Shown: piece after piece, positions 19,197 through 28,764 of the stretch
How positions within the stretch are numbered: position 1 is the stretch's first letter
How the letters are laid out: every line of letters starts with the position of its first letter
Notes under the pieces: model-generated
What the model was told of the DNA's origin: nothing
The model's database searches: none
The model's input: the letters and a program-made list of their open reading frames with translations, nothing else
Source of the DNA: Pseudomonas sp. C1C7
GTDB lineage: Bacteria > Pseudomonadota > Gammaproteobacteria > Pseudomonadales > Pseudomonadaceae
Direction of reading: 5' to 3'
Assembly (NCBI RefSeq): GCF_013359595.1
Contig: NZ_JABFMP010000008.1
Location: 124,001-188,000, forward strand
DNA: 64,000 nt
Program-made: the position numbers and the translations under genes

Positions 19197-20393
19197 ATGT
19201 CCCTGTCTAGCCTGCGCCTCAAAGCCAACGCCGACCGTCGTCTGCGCAACGGTCATTTGTGGGTCTACAGCAACGAAATCGATGTAGCCGCTACTCCTTT
19301 GCACGGTTTCAAGGCCGGTGATCAGGCGATCCTCGAAGCCGCCGGCGGCAAGCCGCTGGGCATCGTCGCCATGAGCCCGAACAACCTGATCTGCGCCCGC
19401 GTGCTATCGCGCGACATCAAGCTGCCGCTGGACAAGTCGCTGCTGGTGCATCGCCTGAACGTGGCGCTGTCGATCCGCGATCGCCTGTTCGACAAGCCGT
19501 TCTACCGCCTGGTCTACGGCGACTCCGACCTGCTGCCGGGCCTGGTGGTCGACCGTTTCGGCGACATTCTGGTGGTGCAGATCGCCTCCGCAACCATGGA
19601 AGCGCACAAGGACGACGTGATCGCCGCGCTGACCCAGGTGCTCAAGCCTAGCGGCATCCTGTTCAAGAATGACTCGGCTGCCCGCGACGCCGAAGGTCTG
19701 GAGCGTTACGTCGACACGGTGTTTGGCGTGGTGCCGGAGTGGGTGGCGCTGGAAGAGAACGGCGTGAAATTCGAAGCCCCGGTCATCCAGGGCCAGAAAA
19801 CCGGCTGGTTCTACGACCACCGCATGAACCGCGCCCGCCTGGCGCCGTATGCCAAGGGCAAACGCGTACTGGACCTGTACAGCTACATCGGCGGCTGGGG
19901 CGTGCAGGCTGCCGCCTTCGGCGCCAGTGAAGTGTTCTGCGTCGATGCCTCGGGCTTCGCTCTGGACGGTGTGGAGCGCAACGCCGCGCTGAACGGCTTC
20001 GCCGACAAGATGACCTGCATCGAAGGCGACGTCTTCGAAGCCCTGAAGGAACTGAAGGCCAGCGAAGAACGCTTCGACGTGATCGTCGCCGACCCGCCCG
20101 CCTTCATCAAACGCAAGAAAGACATGAAAAACGGCGAAGGCGCCTACCGCCGCCTGAACGAACAAGCCATGCGCCTGCTCACCAAGGACGGCATCCTCGT
20201 CAGCGCCTCCTGCTCGATGCACTTGCCGGAAGACGACCTGCAAAACATCCTCCTGACCAGCGCCCGCCACCTGGACCGCAACATCCAGATGCTGGAACGC
20301 GGCGGCCAGGGCCCGGATCATCCGGTACATCCGGCCATCCCTGAAACTCGCTACATCAAGAGCATTACTTGCCGGTTGCTCCCCAATAGCTAA
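19197..20393 (+). CDS. rlmI: 23S rRNA (cytosine-1962 C5)-methyltransferase RlmI-like
   Basis: SAM-dependent rRNA methyltransferase of 398 residues. An N-terminal PUA-like domain (RLRNGHLWVYSNEID) is followed by the Rossmann methyltransferase with DLYSYIGGWGVQAAAFGA and the catalytic DPPAF. An ending in CSMHLPEDDL agrees with the family. The start is the ATG at 19197, which has CCGGAGC upstream. An ATG 87 bases earlier gives an N-terminus with no homology to the family. Divergent from the HDOD gene. Confidence 0.93.
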   Translation: MSLSSLRLKANADRRLRNGHLWVYSNEIDVAATPLHGFKAGDQAILEAAGGKPLGIVAMSPNNLICARVLSRDIKLPLDKSLLVHRLNVALSIRDRLFDKPFYRLVYGDSDLLPGLVVDRFGDILVVQIASATMEAHKDDVIAALTQVLKPSGILFKNDSAARDAEGLERYVDTVFGVVPEWVALEENGVKFEAPVIQGQKTGWFYDHRMNRARLAPYAKGKRVLDLYSYIGGWGVQAAAFGASEVFCVDASGFALDGVERNAALNGFADKMTCIEGDVFEALKELKASEERFDVIVADPPAFIKRKKDMKNGEGAYRRLNEQAMRLLTKDGILVSASCSMHLPEDDLQNILLTSARHLDRNIQMLERGGQGPDHPVHPAIPETRYIKSITCRLLPNS

Positions 20394-20405
20394 ACCGCTC
20401 GCTGG

Positions 20406-20435
20406 TTGTAGGAGCGAATCAGTTCGCTCCTACAA
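20406..20435. repeat. Short palindrome TTGTAGGAGCGAA after rlmI
   Basis: TTGTAGGAGCGAA and its exact complement enclose four bases. It matches the inner end of the GCGGGCAAGCC-type REP and may be a shortened copy. Confidence 0.75.
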
Positions 20436-20527
20436 CAATCTCAGAAAAGCCCTGCAGCACTTCCATTGACTTGACCTCGCCTCAAATGAATCCTCGGTCA
20501 CCCCTCACGGACCGAGTACACCCCTGA

Positions 20528-21724
20528 ATGAGTCACCTGCCGGGCAATACAGAAAAATCTTCCATCATCCTTCTGTTGATGACGATGACGTTGCTTGCCG
20601 TCTTCCCTCTAGACGTCGTCCTCCCTTCCTTCCCTGCCCTCTCTGAACACTTTCGTACCCCTACCGCCAATATCTCCCTTTCCGTCAGTGTCTTTGCCAT
20701 CGCTCTGGCATTTTCGCTGCTGCTGATCGGGCCTTTATCCGATATGTTCGGCCGTAAAAAATTGCTACTGGGGGGAATTGCACTGGCGACGGCGGGTGCA
20801 GCGGGTTGTCTGTTCACGAACGATTACGCATGGTTCCTCAGCTTTCGTGTTGTTCAGGCAGTGGGTTGTGGGGCGTTTGCCTTGTCCCAGGCGCTATTGC
20901 AGGATTTGTTCGCCGGTCGAGAGCTGGAGCGGCTGCGGATCTGGATGGCGACTGCCGGGGGTATTTTCATTTCGTGCTCTCCATTGATGGGCACCTGGCT
21001 GCAATTGCATCTGGGCTGGCGGGGGAGTTTTTACGTGTTCATCACCCTGGCGGTTATTGTCTGGCTGAGGGCTTGGTTTCTGCTTGAGGAAACTCGCAGC
21101 AGCAGTCCGCTGACGAGGCAATTTTTCGGTTCTTATTGGTTGCTCTGCACCGATATTCGATTTATCGGTTACTGGCTCATTTCCGCACTGGCTTTCGCCT
21201 GCCATTTCTCGTTCATCGCCATTTCTCCGATTGTGTTCATTGAACAACTGAACCTTTCGCCCTATGACTTCGCCTGGATACTGTCCCTGTATGGTTTGGC
21301 CTATGTGGCCGGGGGATTTGTTGCCACCATGCTGCACCGACGGCTGGAAGGCGCCATGCAAATCACTGTCGGCCTGGGTGTTATCGCGCTTTCGGGGCTG
21401 GTGATGCTGTGGTTGGCCCGGGTGTCCGGCTTATCCGTTGGCACCGTACTCATTCCGATGCTGATCTGTACCGCCGGCACCACCATCTGCCGGCCCATCG
21501 CCAACTCCAGGGCCATGGGCCTTTATCCACAGCACGCCGGCACCGCGACTTCGGCCGGTAGCCTGTTGATTTTCATGTGTGGCGGCCTGATCAGTGCCGT
21601 GATCAATGTCGCCTCCGAAAACACGACCACTGCGCTCGGCCTGTGTTTCCTGGTTTTGAGTGCCGCGGGCCTTGTCCTGAATACACTTATCGAACGACAG
21701 GATTCGGCGCTGAAATCGAGTTGA
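20528..21724 (+). CDS. Bcr/CflA-type MFS drug exporter
   Basis: Twelve-helix proton-driven exporter of 398 residues, inner membrane. Motif A between helices 2 and 3 is LLIGPLSDMFGRKKLLLGG, and the N-terminus VFPLDVVLPSFPALSEHF is the Bcr/CflA/CmlA signature. Substrate not predictable; chloramphenicol or bicyclomycin are family examples. Codon use and GC look lower than in neighbours (many TTT, TTG, ATT codons). No good ribosome site is visible before the ATG. The downstream end has no partner gene. Possibly horizontally acquired. Confidence 0.9.
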   Translation: MSHLPGNTEKSSIILLLMTMTLLAVFPLDVVLPSFPALSEHFRTPTANISLSVSVFAIALAFSLLLIGPLSDMFGRKKLLLGGIALATAGAAGCLFTNDYAWFLSFRVVQAVGCGAFALSQALLQDLFAGRELERLRIWMATAGGIFISCSPLMGTWLQLHLGWRGSFYVFITLAVIVWLRAWFLLEETRSSSPLTRQFFGSYWLLCTDIRFIGYWLISALAFACHFSFIAISPIVFIEQLNLSPYDFAWILSLYGLAYVAGGFVATMLHRRLEGAMQITVGLGVIALSGLVMLWLARVSGLSVGTVLIPMLICTAGTTICRPIANSRAMGLYPQHAGTATSAGSLLIFMCGGLISAVINVASENTTTALGLCFLVLSAAGLVLNTLIERQDSALKSS

Positions 21725-21982
21725 GCACTGCCGGTCGTCATCCCGCACGCTTCGTCCACACTGGATCAGCACTTCCCGGCATTCCCTCCAGCCGCCAGCC
21801 GTGTAGAATCGCGAACATTCATCGCCAGTCATCCCCGGCGGGTTTATGAGCTCAAGCTGAAGCGCGCGGCGATCCCGCAAAGTTATCGGCAACCTTTGGA
21901 CACACGGCCATTACCGAGTACTCCAGACGTCAATAGAAGCTCACTTCCCTTTTGATACCTGATTAGCCGCCCGGAGTGCTTC

Positions 21983-23824
21983 ATGCCTGATTACCGCTCG
22001 AAAACATCCACCCACGGCCGCAACATGGCCGGTGCCCGCGCACTGTGGCGCGCCACGGGGATGAAAGATGACGACTTCAAAAAGCCGATCATCGCCATTG
22101 CCAACTCCTTCACCCAGTTCGTACCGGGCCACGTCCACCTCAAGGACCTGGGCCAACTGGTCGCCCGCGAGATCGAACGCGCTGGCGGTGTCGCCAAGGA
22201 ATTCAACACCATCGCCGTGGACGACGGCATCGCCATGGGCCACGACGGCATGCTGTATTCGCTGCCGAGCCGCGAGATCATTGCCGACTCCGTCGAGTAC
22301 ATGGTCAACGCCCACTGCGCCGACGCTATTGTCTGCATCTCCAACTGCGACAAGATCACCCCTGGCATGCTGATGGCCGCCCTGCGCCTGAACATCCCGG
22401 TGATCTTCGTGTCCGGCGGCCCGATGGAAGCCGGCAAGACCAAACTGGCCAGCCATGGTCTGGACTTGGTCGACGCCATGGTGATCGCCGCCGACTCCAG
22501 CGCTTCTGACGAGAAGGTTGCCGAGTACGAGCGCAGCGCCTGCCCGACCTGCGGTTCGTGCTCCGGCATGTTCACCGCCAACTCGATGAACTGCCTGACT
22601 GAAGCCCTGGGCCTGGCCTTGCCGGGCAACGGTTCGACCCTGGCCACCCACAGCGACCGCGAGCAGCTGTTCCTGCAGGCCGGCCGTACCATCGTCGAGC
22701 TTTGCAAGCGCTACTACGGCGAGAACGATCAGTCGGTGCTGCCGCGCAACATCGCCAACTTCGAAGCCTTCGAAAACGCCATGATGCTCGACATCGCCAT
22801 GGGCGGTTCGACCAACACCATCCTGCACCTGCTGGCCGCTGCCCAGGAAGCCGAGATCGCTTTCGACCTGCGTGACATCGATCGCCTGTCGCGCAAAGTG
22901 CCGCAACTGTGCAAGGTCGCGCCGAACATCCAGAAGTACCACATGGAAGACGTGCACCGTGCCGGCGGGATCTTCAGTATTCTCGGCTCGCTGGCCCGTG
23001 GCGGCCTGCTGCACACCCAGCTGCCGACCGTGCACAGCCGCAGCATGGAAGAAGCCATCGCCAAGTGGGACATCACCCAGACCAACGACGAAGCGGTTCA
23101 CCACTTCTTCAAGGCAGGTCCTGCCGGCATCCCGACGCAGACCGCGTTCAGCCAGTCGACCCGTTGGGACACCCTGGACGACGACCGTGAAAACGGCTGC
23201 ATCCGTAGCTTTGAGCACGCCTACTCCAAAGAAGGCGGCCTGGCCGTGCTGTACGGCAACATCGCGCTGGATGGTTGCGTGGTGAAAACCGCCGGCGTCG
23301 ACGAGTCGATCCACGTCTTCGAAGGCAACGCCAAGATCTTCGAAAGCCAGGACAGCGCCGTGCGCGGCATCCTCGCGGACGAAGTGAAGGAAGGCGACAT
23401 CGTCATCATTCGCTACGAAGGTCCGAAAGGCGGCCCGGGCATGCAGGAAATGCTCTACCCGACCTCGTACCTGAAGTCCAAGGGCCTGGGCAAAGCCTGC
23501 GCCCTGCTCACCGACGGCCGTTTCTCCGGCGGTACTTCGGGTCTGTCCATCGGCCACGCTTCGCCTGAAGCCGCTGCCGGTGGCGCGATCGGTCTGGTGA
23601 AGGACGGCGACAAGGTGCTGATCGACATTCCGAACCGTTCGATCAACCTGTTGGTCAGCGACGAAGAACTGGCCGCGCGCCGGGTCGAGCAGGACAAGAA
23701 GGGCTGGAAACCGGTTGAAGTGCGTCCACGTAAAGTGACCACTGCGCTGAAGGCCTATGCCCTGCTGGCGACCAGCGCCGACAAGGGCGCTGTGCGTAAC
23801 AAGGCGATGCTGGACGGGCTTTGA
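21983..23824 (+). CDS. ilvD: Dihydroxy-acid dehydratase IlvD
   Basis: Dehydrates dihydroxy acids in valine, leucine and isoleucine synthesis using an Fe-S cluster. The 613-residue length fits the long IlvD class. Cysteine regions [13 protein letters not shown] and [20 protein letters not shown] supply cluster ligands. The C-terminus has [21 protein letters not shown], with the catalytic serine region. A GGAGTG ribosome site precedes the ATG. Transcribed alone, with a strong terminator after it. Confidence 0.98.
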   Translation: MPDYRSKTSTHGRNMAGARALWRATGMKDDDFKKPIIAIANSFTQFVPGHVHLKDLGQLVAREIERAGGVAKEFNTIAVDDGIAMGHDGMLYSLPSREIIADSVEYMVNAHCADAIVCISNCDKITPGMLMAALRLNIPVIFVSGGPMEAGKTKLASHGLDLVDAMVIAADSSASDEKVAEYERSACPTCGSCSGMFTANSMNCLTEALGLALPGNGSTLATHSDREQLFLQAGRTIVELCKRYYGENDQSVLPRNIANFEAFENAMMLDIAMGGSTNTILHLLAAAQEAEIAFDLRDIDRLSRKVPQLCKVAPNIQKYHMEDVHRAGGIFSILGSLARGGLLHTQLPTVHSRSMEEAIAKWDITQTNDEAVHHFFKAGPAGIPTQTAFSQSTRWDTLDDDRENGCIRSFEHAYSKEGGLAVLYGNIALDGCVVKTAGVDESIHVFEGNAKIFESQDSAVRGILADEVKEGDIVIIRYEGPKGGPGMQEMLYPTSYLKSKGLGKACALLTDGRFSGGTSGLSIGHASPEAAAGGAIGLVKDGDKVLIDIPNRSINLLVSDEELAARRVEQDKKGWKPVEVRPRKVTTALKAYALLATSADKGAVRNKAMLDGL

Positions 23825-23840
23825 TGCCTGATCGCTGAAC

Positions 23841-23876
23841 AAAAAATACCCCGCCAAGTGCGGGGTATTTTATTTT
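23841..23876 (+). terminator. Intrinsic terminator of ilvD
   Basis: Stem ATACCCCGC / GCGGGGTAT with a short loop is flanked by A and T runs, 17 bases after the stop codon. Confidence 0.9.
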
Positions 23877-23886
23877 CGCCGATCCC

Positions 23887-23973
23887 CTGTAGGCGCTGCC
23901 GAAGACTGCGATCTTTTGATTTTGATGTTTAAAAGCAAGATCAAAAGATCGCAGCCTTCGGCAGCTCCTACAG
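23887..23973. repeat. REP pair (GATCGCAGCC type) between ilvD and the phosphatase gene
   Basis: The left arm has two differences from the consensus (CTGTAGGCGCTGCCGAAGA). The right arm is intact. Convergent junction. Confidence 0.88.
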
Positions 23974-23989
23974 AGGAATTCAACCAGTC

Positions 23990-25045
23990 TTACTGGATTT
24001 CTTCAGGCTTCACGATCACCCAGTTCTTGTCTGCCGTCACCGCCAGCCCTTCCTTGGCCTGGGCCGCGGCGTTCTTGGCCATCATGCCTTGGATCTGGGT
24101 CATGTACTTGTCCTTGCGGTTGACCCACAGGTGGATGCCGCCCTTGGCCACGTCGACGCTGTGGAACAGCATGTAGCCGTCGCTGCTCGGGGTGTCGCCG
24201 CCGACCAGGACCGGTTTTTTCCATTCGTCGATGTAGGTCAGGATCGCTGCCTGCTTGCCGGCCATCCAGGTTGCCGGGGTCCACAGGTATGGGGTCAGTT
24301 CCAGGCCGAGGTTGGCCTTCTCGTCATATTTGCCGGCGGTGATCTGCTTGCGCGCGGTGGTCAGTTCGCCGGTTTTCGGGTCCTTGAGCAGCAGGGACAC
24401 GCCGATCACGTTCTGCGGCTTGACGTTGTAGCCGTACTTCGGATCGGACGCGACCATGCGCACCAGCTCTTCGGAAGCGGCGGTCATCACGTAGACCTCG
24501 ATGCCGTTCTCCATCAGCTTGTTGTACAGCTCTTGCTGGCCGGTGAAGATTTTCGGCGGGTTGACGTCGAGCTTCTTGACCACGTCGCCTTCGTAGTAGG
24601 TCGCCGGCACCGGTTTGCCCGAAGCCATCATCTCGTCGACGTAGCCCTTGAGTTCCTTGAGGGTGAAGCCGGAGAACACCTGGGCGACCCATGGGTAGCA
24701 GACCATGTCGTCGACTTCGCAGAGACGGTAGTAGTAGCTGAACAGGCTTTCCTTGTGGTCGGCGGTGTCCTTGAACGGAATGAGTTTCAGGGAGGGATCG
24801 AGTTTGTCGCGGGTGATCAGGCCCTTGTTTTCCATGAACGGCAGCAACGACTCTTCGAGGTCGTAGCGGTAACTGGTGTTGTCCATGTCGAACACCGCGT
24901 AGTTACCCTTGTTGGCGTTGGCCGCGATCATCGCGTCCAGCGCCTTGGCCTGATCGGCGGGCCAGTGCTTCAGGTCCGTGGCGAAGGCCTGGCTGGCAAG
25001 GCCGAGGCACAGTGCAGCAGCGAGCAGTTTCGGTGCGAACTTCAT
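23990..25045 (-). CDS. pchP: Phosphorylcholine phosphatase, HAD superfamily
   Basis: Exported enzyme that releases phosphate and choline from phosphorylcholine. The start at 25045 has GGGAGATCTGC upstream and gives a signal peptide MKFAPKLLAAALCLGLASQA ending FAT. The HAD nucleophile motif DMDNTS spans residues 53-58. After cleavage near residue 22 this matches Asp31 and Asp33 of the P. aeruginosa enzyme, from memory. The length, 351 residues, fits. Other HAD parts are VMTAASEELVRMV (motif II) and GGDTPSSDGYML (motif IV). Choline-dependent control by GbdR is known in P. aeruginosa; I cannot prove a site here. Confidence 0.93.
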   Translation of the reverse strand: MKFAPKLLAAALCLGLASQAFATDLKHWPADQAKALDAMIAANANKGNYAVFDMDNTSYRYDLEESLLPFMENKGLITRDKLDPSLKLIPFKDTADHKESLFSYYYRLCEVDDMVCYPWVAQVFSGFTLKELKGYVDEMMASGKPVPATYYEGDVVKKLDVNPPKIFTGQQELYNKLMENGIEVYVMTAASEELVRMVASDPKYGYNVKPQNVIGVSLLLKDPKTGELTTARKQITAGKYDEKANLGLELTPYLWTPATWMAGKQAAILTYIDEWKKPVLVGGDTPSSDGYMLFHSVDVAKGGIHLWVNRKDKYMTQIQGMMAKNAAAQAKEGLAVTADKNWVIVKPEEIQ

Positions 25046-25091
25046 CTGCAGATCTCCCTGATTCAAAGAGATCAACGCTAGCAAATCAGTG

Positions 25092-25110
25092 TGACAGTCC
25101 TCGTCTGTCA
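25092..25110. promoter_or_regulatory. Small inverted repeat upstream of pchP
   Basis: TGACAG and CTGTCA flank seven bases, 47 to 65 bases upstream of the pchP start. It could be an operator, but the regulator is not known from this window. Confidence 0.3.
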
Positions 25111-25284
25111 GCGACCGCCAACACGCCTATCGCGCCAATTGCATCCCGAGAGCGACATGCGCTTATTCCCAAAACGACAGTTTCAAGACGTTTTCGGTAT
25201 TAATTCATTGGAAATCAAGCTGTTAGGCTTGCCGGTTCGCAGCTGCCCCGCAAGGCAGCTGGCACATGTCTAATGGGAGTTCCA

Positions 25285-26676
25285 ATGAATCTGCCGCTGA
25301 TTCTCAATCTGTTGGTGTTCCTCGCCCTGCTCCTGGGCCTGGCACAAACCCGCCTCACCAACTGGAGCCTGGCCAGGAAAGTCCTGCTCGCGCTGGTACT
25401 CGGCGTGGTGTTCGGTGTCGCGCTGCACACCATTTACGGCACCGGCAACCCGGTGCTGAAGGCGTCGATCGGCTGGTTCGATCTGGTGGGCAACGGTTAT
25501 GTGCAGTTGCTGCAAATGATCGTCATCCCGCTGGTGTTCGCCTCGATCCTCAGCGCCGTGGCCCGCCTGCACAACGCATCATCGCTGGGCAAAATCAGTT
25601 TCCTGACCATCGGCACCCTGCTGTTCACCACCGCCATCGCGGCGCTGATCGGCATCGGCCTGACCAACCTGTTCGGCCTGACCGCCGAAGGCCTGGTGGC
25701 CGGCACCCAGGAAATGGCCCGCCTGCAAACCATCCAGACCGACTATGCGGGCAAGGTCGCCGACCTGAATGTGCCGCAATTGCTGCTGTCGTTCATCCCG
25801 CAAAACCCGTTCGCCGACCTGGCGCGGGCCAAGCCGACGTCGATCATCAGCGTGGTGATCTTCGCCGCCTTCCTCGGCGTCGCAGCCCTGCAACTGCTGA
25901 AGGACGACGCAGAAAAAGGTCAGAAAGTGATCAACGCCATCGACACCCTGCAAGCCTGGGTGATGCGTCTGGTGCGCCTGGTGATGAAGCTGACCCCGTA
26001 CGGCGTGCTGGCGCTGATGACCAAGGTGGTGGCGGGCTCGAACCTGCAGGACATCATCAAGCTCGGCAGTTTCGTGGTGGTGTCCTACATCGGCCTGGGC
26101 CTGATGTTCGTGGTCCACGGCCTGCTGGTGTCCGCCGCCGGGATCAACCCGCTGCGCTTCTTCCGCAAGATCTGGCCGGTGCTGACTTTCGCCTTCACCA
26201 GCCGTTCGAGCGCCGCGACCATTCCGTTGAGCATCGAAGCGCAGACCAGCCGCCTGGGCATTCCACAGGCCATCGCCAGTTTCGCCGCCTCGTTCGGCGC
26301 GACCATCGGCCAGAACGGTTGCGCCGGCTTGTACCCGGCAATGCTCGCGGTGATGGTGGCGCCCACTGTCGGCATCAACCCGCTGGACCCGCTGTGGATC
26401 GCGACGCTGGTGGCGATTGTGACCTTGAGTTCGGCCGGGGTGGCCGGTGTGGGTGGCGGTGCGACCTTCGCCGCACTGATCGTGTTACCGGCGATGGGCT
26501 TGCCGGTGTCACTGGTGGCGTTGCTGATTTCGGTTGAGCCGCTGATCGATATGGGGCGCACGGCGTTGAACGTGAGCGGTTCGATCACCGCCGGTGCAAT
26601 TGCCAGCCAGGCGATGCAGCAGACGGATAAGGCGCTGTTGGAGGCGGATGAGCATTCCGCTTTGGCGCACGCTTAA
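25285..26676 (+). CDS. Cystine/dicarboxylate symporter of the DAACS family, TcyP-like
   Basis: Sodium- or proton-coupled uptake of L-cystine or dicarboxylic acids at the inner membrane. The start at 25285 has GGGAG five bases upstream. The next ATG upstream gives only four more residues. The 463-residue protein has eight or so membrane spans and the DAACS signatures [18 protein letters not shown] (serine-rich hairpin) and [21 protein letters not shown]. These resemble TcyP more than GltP. Not in an operon with other sulfur genes. Confidence 0.9.
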   Translation: MNLPLILNLLVFLALLLGLAQTRLTNWSLARKVLLALVLGVVFGVALHTIYGTGNPVLKASIGWFDLVGNGYVQLLQMIVIPLVFASILSAVARLHNASSLGKISFLTIGTLLFTTAIAALIGIGLTNLFGLTAEGLVAGTQEMARLQTIQTDYAGKVADLNVPQLLLSFIPQNPFADLARAKPTSIISVVIFAAFLGVAALQLLKDDAEKGQKVINAIDTLQAWVMRLVRLVMKLTPYGVLALMTKVVAGSNLQDIIKLGSFVVVSYIGLGLMFVVHGLLVSAAGINPLRFFRKIWPVLTFAFTSRSSAATIPLSIEAQTSRLGIPQAIASFAASFGATIGQNGCAGLYPAMLAVMVAPTVGINPLDPLWIATLVAIVTLSSAGVAGVGGGATFAALIVLPAMGLPVSLVALLISVEPLIDMGRTALNVSGSITAGAIASQAMQQTDKALLEADEHSALAHA

Positions 26677-26700
26677 GTCTTTCAGCGACTGAGCGGGCCC

Positions 26701-26790
26701 TTCGCGGGCAAGCCCGCTCCCACAGGGATCTTCGGTGTTCACACGATTTGTGATTCACCTTAAACACTGTGGGAGCTGGCTTGCCAGCGA
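26701..26790. repeat. REP pair (GCGGGCAAGCC type) between tcyP-like gene and folA
   Basis: Left arm GCGGGCAAGCCCGCTCCC; right arm is a diverged complement (GGGAGCTGGCTTGCCAGC). Convergent junction. Confidence 0.85.
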
Positions 26791-26795
26791 TGCTT

Positions 26796-27308
26796 TTAAG
26801 CCCTTTCCCAGACTTCGAAGTTGTACGCCGGCTTGTCACCTTCCGCCGGATTCGGAACATTCGACACCAGTTTCCACTGTTGCTGATCAAACTCCGGAAA
26901 CCACGCATCCCCTTCCGGGCTCAGCGCCACGCGGGTCAGGTACAGGCGATCGGCCTGGGCCAACCCTTGCGCATACAACTGCGCGCCGCCAATCAGCATC
27001 AGCTCATCGACGCCCTGCGCCTTCGCCCATTCTTCGGCGCGGGCCACGGCGGCTTCCAGCGACGGGTAGACCTCGGCGCCTTCGAGCAGCAGACCGGCCT
27101 GACGGCTGACCACGATGTTCAAGCGGCCCGGCAGCGGGCGGCCGAGGGAATCCCAGGTCTTGCGACCCATGATGATCGGCTTGCCCAGGGTGGTGGCCTT
27201 GAAGTATTTGAAGTCCCCCGGCAGGTGCCAGGGCATGCTGTTGTCGACGCCGATCACGCGGTTTTCACCGAGGGCCGCGATCAGGCTGAGGGGGAGTGAT
27301 TTAGTCAT
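26796..27308 (-). CDS. folA: Dihydrofolate reductase FolA
   Basis: NADPH-dependent reduction of dihydrofolate to tetrahydrofolate. The 170-residue chain has IAALGENRVIGVDNSMPWHL with the usual active-site acidic residue in the next helix region. It continues with GRKTWDSLGRPLPGR and ELMLIGGAQLYAQGL. The start MTKSLPLSL at 27308 gives the usual length. A further ATG 66 bases upstream would add an unrelated extension. thyA, its pathway partner, is 12 kb away in the window. Confidence 0.96.
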   Translation of the reverse strand: MTKSLPLSLIAALGENRVIGVDNSMPWHLPGDFKYFKATTLGKPIIMGRKTWDSLGRPLPGRLNIVVSRQAGLLLEGAEVYPSLEAAVARAEEWAKAQGVDELMLIGGAQLYAQGLAQADRLYLTRVALSPEGDAWFPEFDQQQWKLVSNVPNPAEGDKPAYNFEVWERA

Positions 27309-27393
27309 GCCGGCGAGGATACCAGAGGCGTCCGTACCCCGATAAGCGCCACAGCGGTTATGCTCACAGCTCAATTAAGCGACGGGATGCCGC

Positions 27394-28764
27394 GTGACTG
27401 AACTCAATAACCTCTGGCTCACGGAAACCATTCGCCTGCGCGAAGAGCACGCAGGTCCCCTGGAAGATCTGGAAGCCAATCGCCTGGCCCGCAGCGCCGG
27501 CGGCGATCTGCCGACCCGCATTCAACGCCGGGCCCTGTGGCTGGCCGAGCGGGATGGCTTGAGCTGTGCGCTCACCCATTGGCTGCAAGGGGCGCGGCTG
27601 GCGCTGCTCGTGCTGGCGGTGCTGGCGGTGGTCAGCGGCGCCGGCCTGGCGTTTGCCGCCCTGGGCGACGGGCAGACGCCGGTCAATGTGTTCTGGGCCC
27701 TGGGCAGCCTGCTCGGGCTCAATCTGGTTCTGCTGTTGAGCTGGGCTTGCGGCCTGCTGTTCGCCGGCGAGCACGGCGCCAGCCTCGGCCGCTTGTGGCT
27801 GTGGCTCAGCGAAAAACTCGCCCGGGACGCCAAGGCCGCACAACTGGCCCCTGCGTTGCTCCTGATGCTGCAACGGCAGAAACTCAATCGCTGGGCCATC
27901 GGCATTCTGGTCAACGGCTTGTGGTTGCTGGCGATGCTCAGCGCGCTGGTGATGCTGCTGACGTTGATGGCCACCCGGCGCTACGGTTTCGTCTGGGAAA
28001 CCACCATCCTCGGCGGCGACACCTTCGTCGCCCTGACCCAAGGCCTCGGCGCCCTGCCGTCCCTGTTCGGCTTAAGCGTGCCCACGACCGAGATGATCCG
28101 CGCCAGTGGCGACGCCGCGCTGAATATCGAAAGCGCACGGCAAGCCTGGGCCGGGTGGCTGGTGGGTGTGCTGCTGGTGTACGGCGTGCTGCCGCGCCTG
28201 CTGCTCGCGCTGTTTTGCCTGTGGCGCTGGAAGTCCGGCAAGGCGGCCTTGCACCTGGACCTGAACTTGCCCGGCTACGCGCAACTGCGTGAACGACTGA
28301 TGCCCACCAGCGAACGCCTGGGCATCAGCGATGCGGCGCCCGAGCAGCTTCATCGGGTGGAAAGCGGCGTCAGCGAGGCCCAAGCCGATGGCGCGCTGCT
28401 GGTGGCCATCGAGCTGGACGATCAGCGCCCGTGGCCGCCGCAGTTGCCGAAAAACGTCAGCAACGCCGGCGTTCTCGACAGCCGCGAATCACGGCATAGA
28501 CTGCTCGAGCAACTGAGCCGCTTCCCTCCGGCCCGACTGGCCATCGCCTGCGATCCCCAGCGCTCGCCGGATCGCGGCAGCCTTGCCTTGATCGCCGAAC
28601 TGGCCCGCAGCGCCGCGGCCACCCGGGTCTGGCTGCTGCAGGCGCCGCCCGGCGAAGCGCTGGATGCTGACCGCCTCGGCGACTGGCATGCGGCGCTGCA
28701 ACAGCTGGACATTCCATTCGCCGATAGCGGGCCGCTGAACTGGCTGGAGAGCGGTCATGACTGA
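27394..28764 (+). CDS. DUF2868 membrane protein
   Basis: Function unknown. 456 residues. The N-terminal part is polar (ETIRLREEHAGPLEDLEAN). Membrane segments are seen near residues 69-90 (LALLVLAVLAVVSGAGLAF), 100-125, 168-190 (GILVNGLWLLAMLSALVML) and about 255-275 (WAGWLVGVLLVYGVLPRLLL). The last 160 residues are soluble, with a Rossmann-like pattern (AIELDDQRPWPPQLP). It overlaps the next gene, a GTPase of the DUF3482 family, by eight bases. This pair recurs together in other Pseudomonas and beta-proteobacteria, which suggests one complex. Confidence 0.87.
   Translation: MTELNNLWLTETIRLREEHAGPLEDLEANRLARSAGGDLPTRIQRRALWLAERDGLSCALTHWLQGARLALLVLAVLAVVSGAGLAFAALGDGQTPVNVFWALGSLLGLNLVLLLSWACGLLFAGEHGASLGRLWLWLSEKLARDAKAAQLAPALLLMLQRQKLNRWAIGILVNGLWLLAMLSALVMLLTLMATRRYGFVWETTILGGDTFVALTQGLGALPSLFGLSVPTTEMIRASGDAALNIESARQAWAGWLVGVLLVYGVLPRLLLALFCLWRWKSGKAALHLDLNLPGYAQLRERLMPTSERLGISDAAPEQLHRVESGVSEAQADGALLVAIELDDQRPWPPQLPKNVSNAGVLDSRESRHRLLEQLSRFPPARLAIACDPQRSPDRGSLALIAELARSAAATRVWLLQAPPGEALDADRLGDWHAALQQLDIPFADSGPLNWLESGHD

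Noticed and set aside
21941..23857. 638-codon minus frame opposite ilvD
   Set aside because: Antisense shadow; ilvD is complete on the plus strand.
27309..27374. Upstream start for folA
   Set aside because: The 22 extra residues have no counterpart in DHFR and the downstream ATG gives the normal length.
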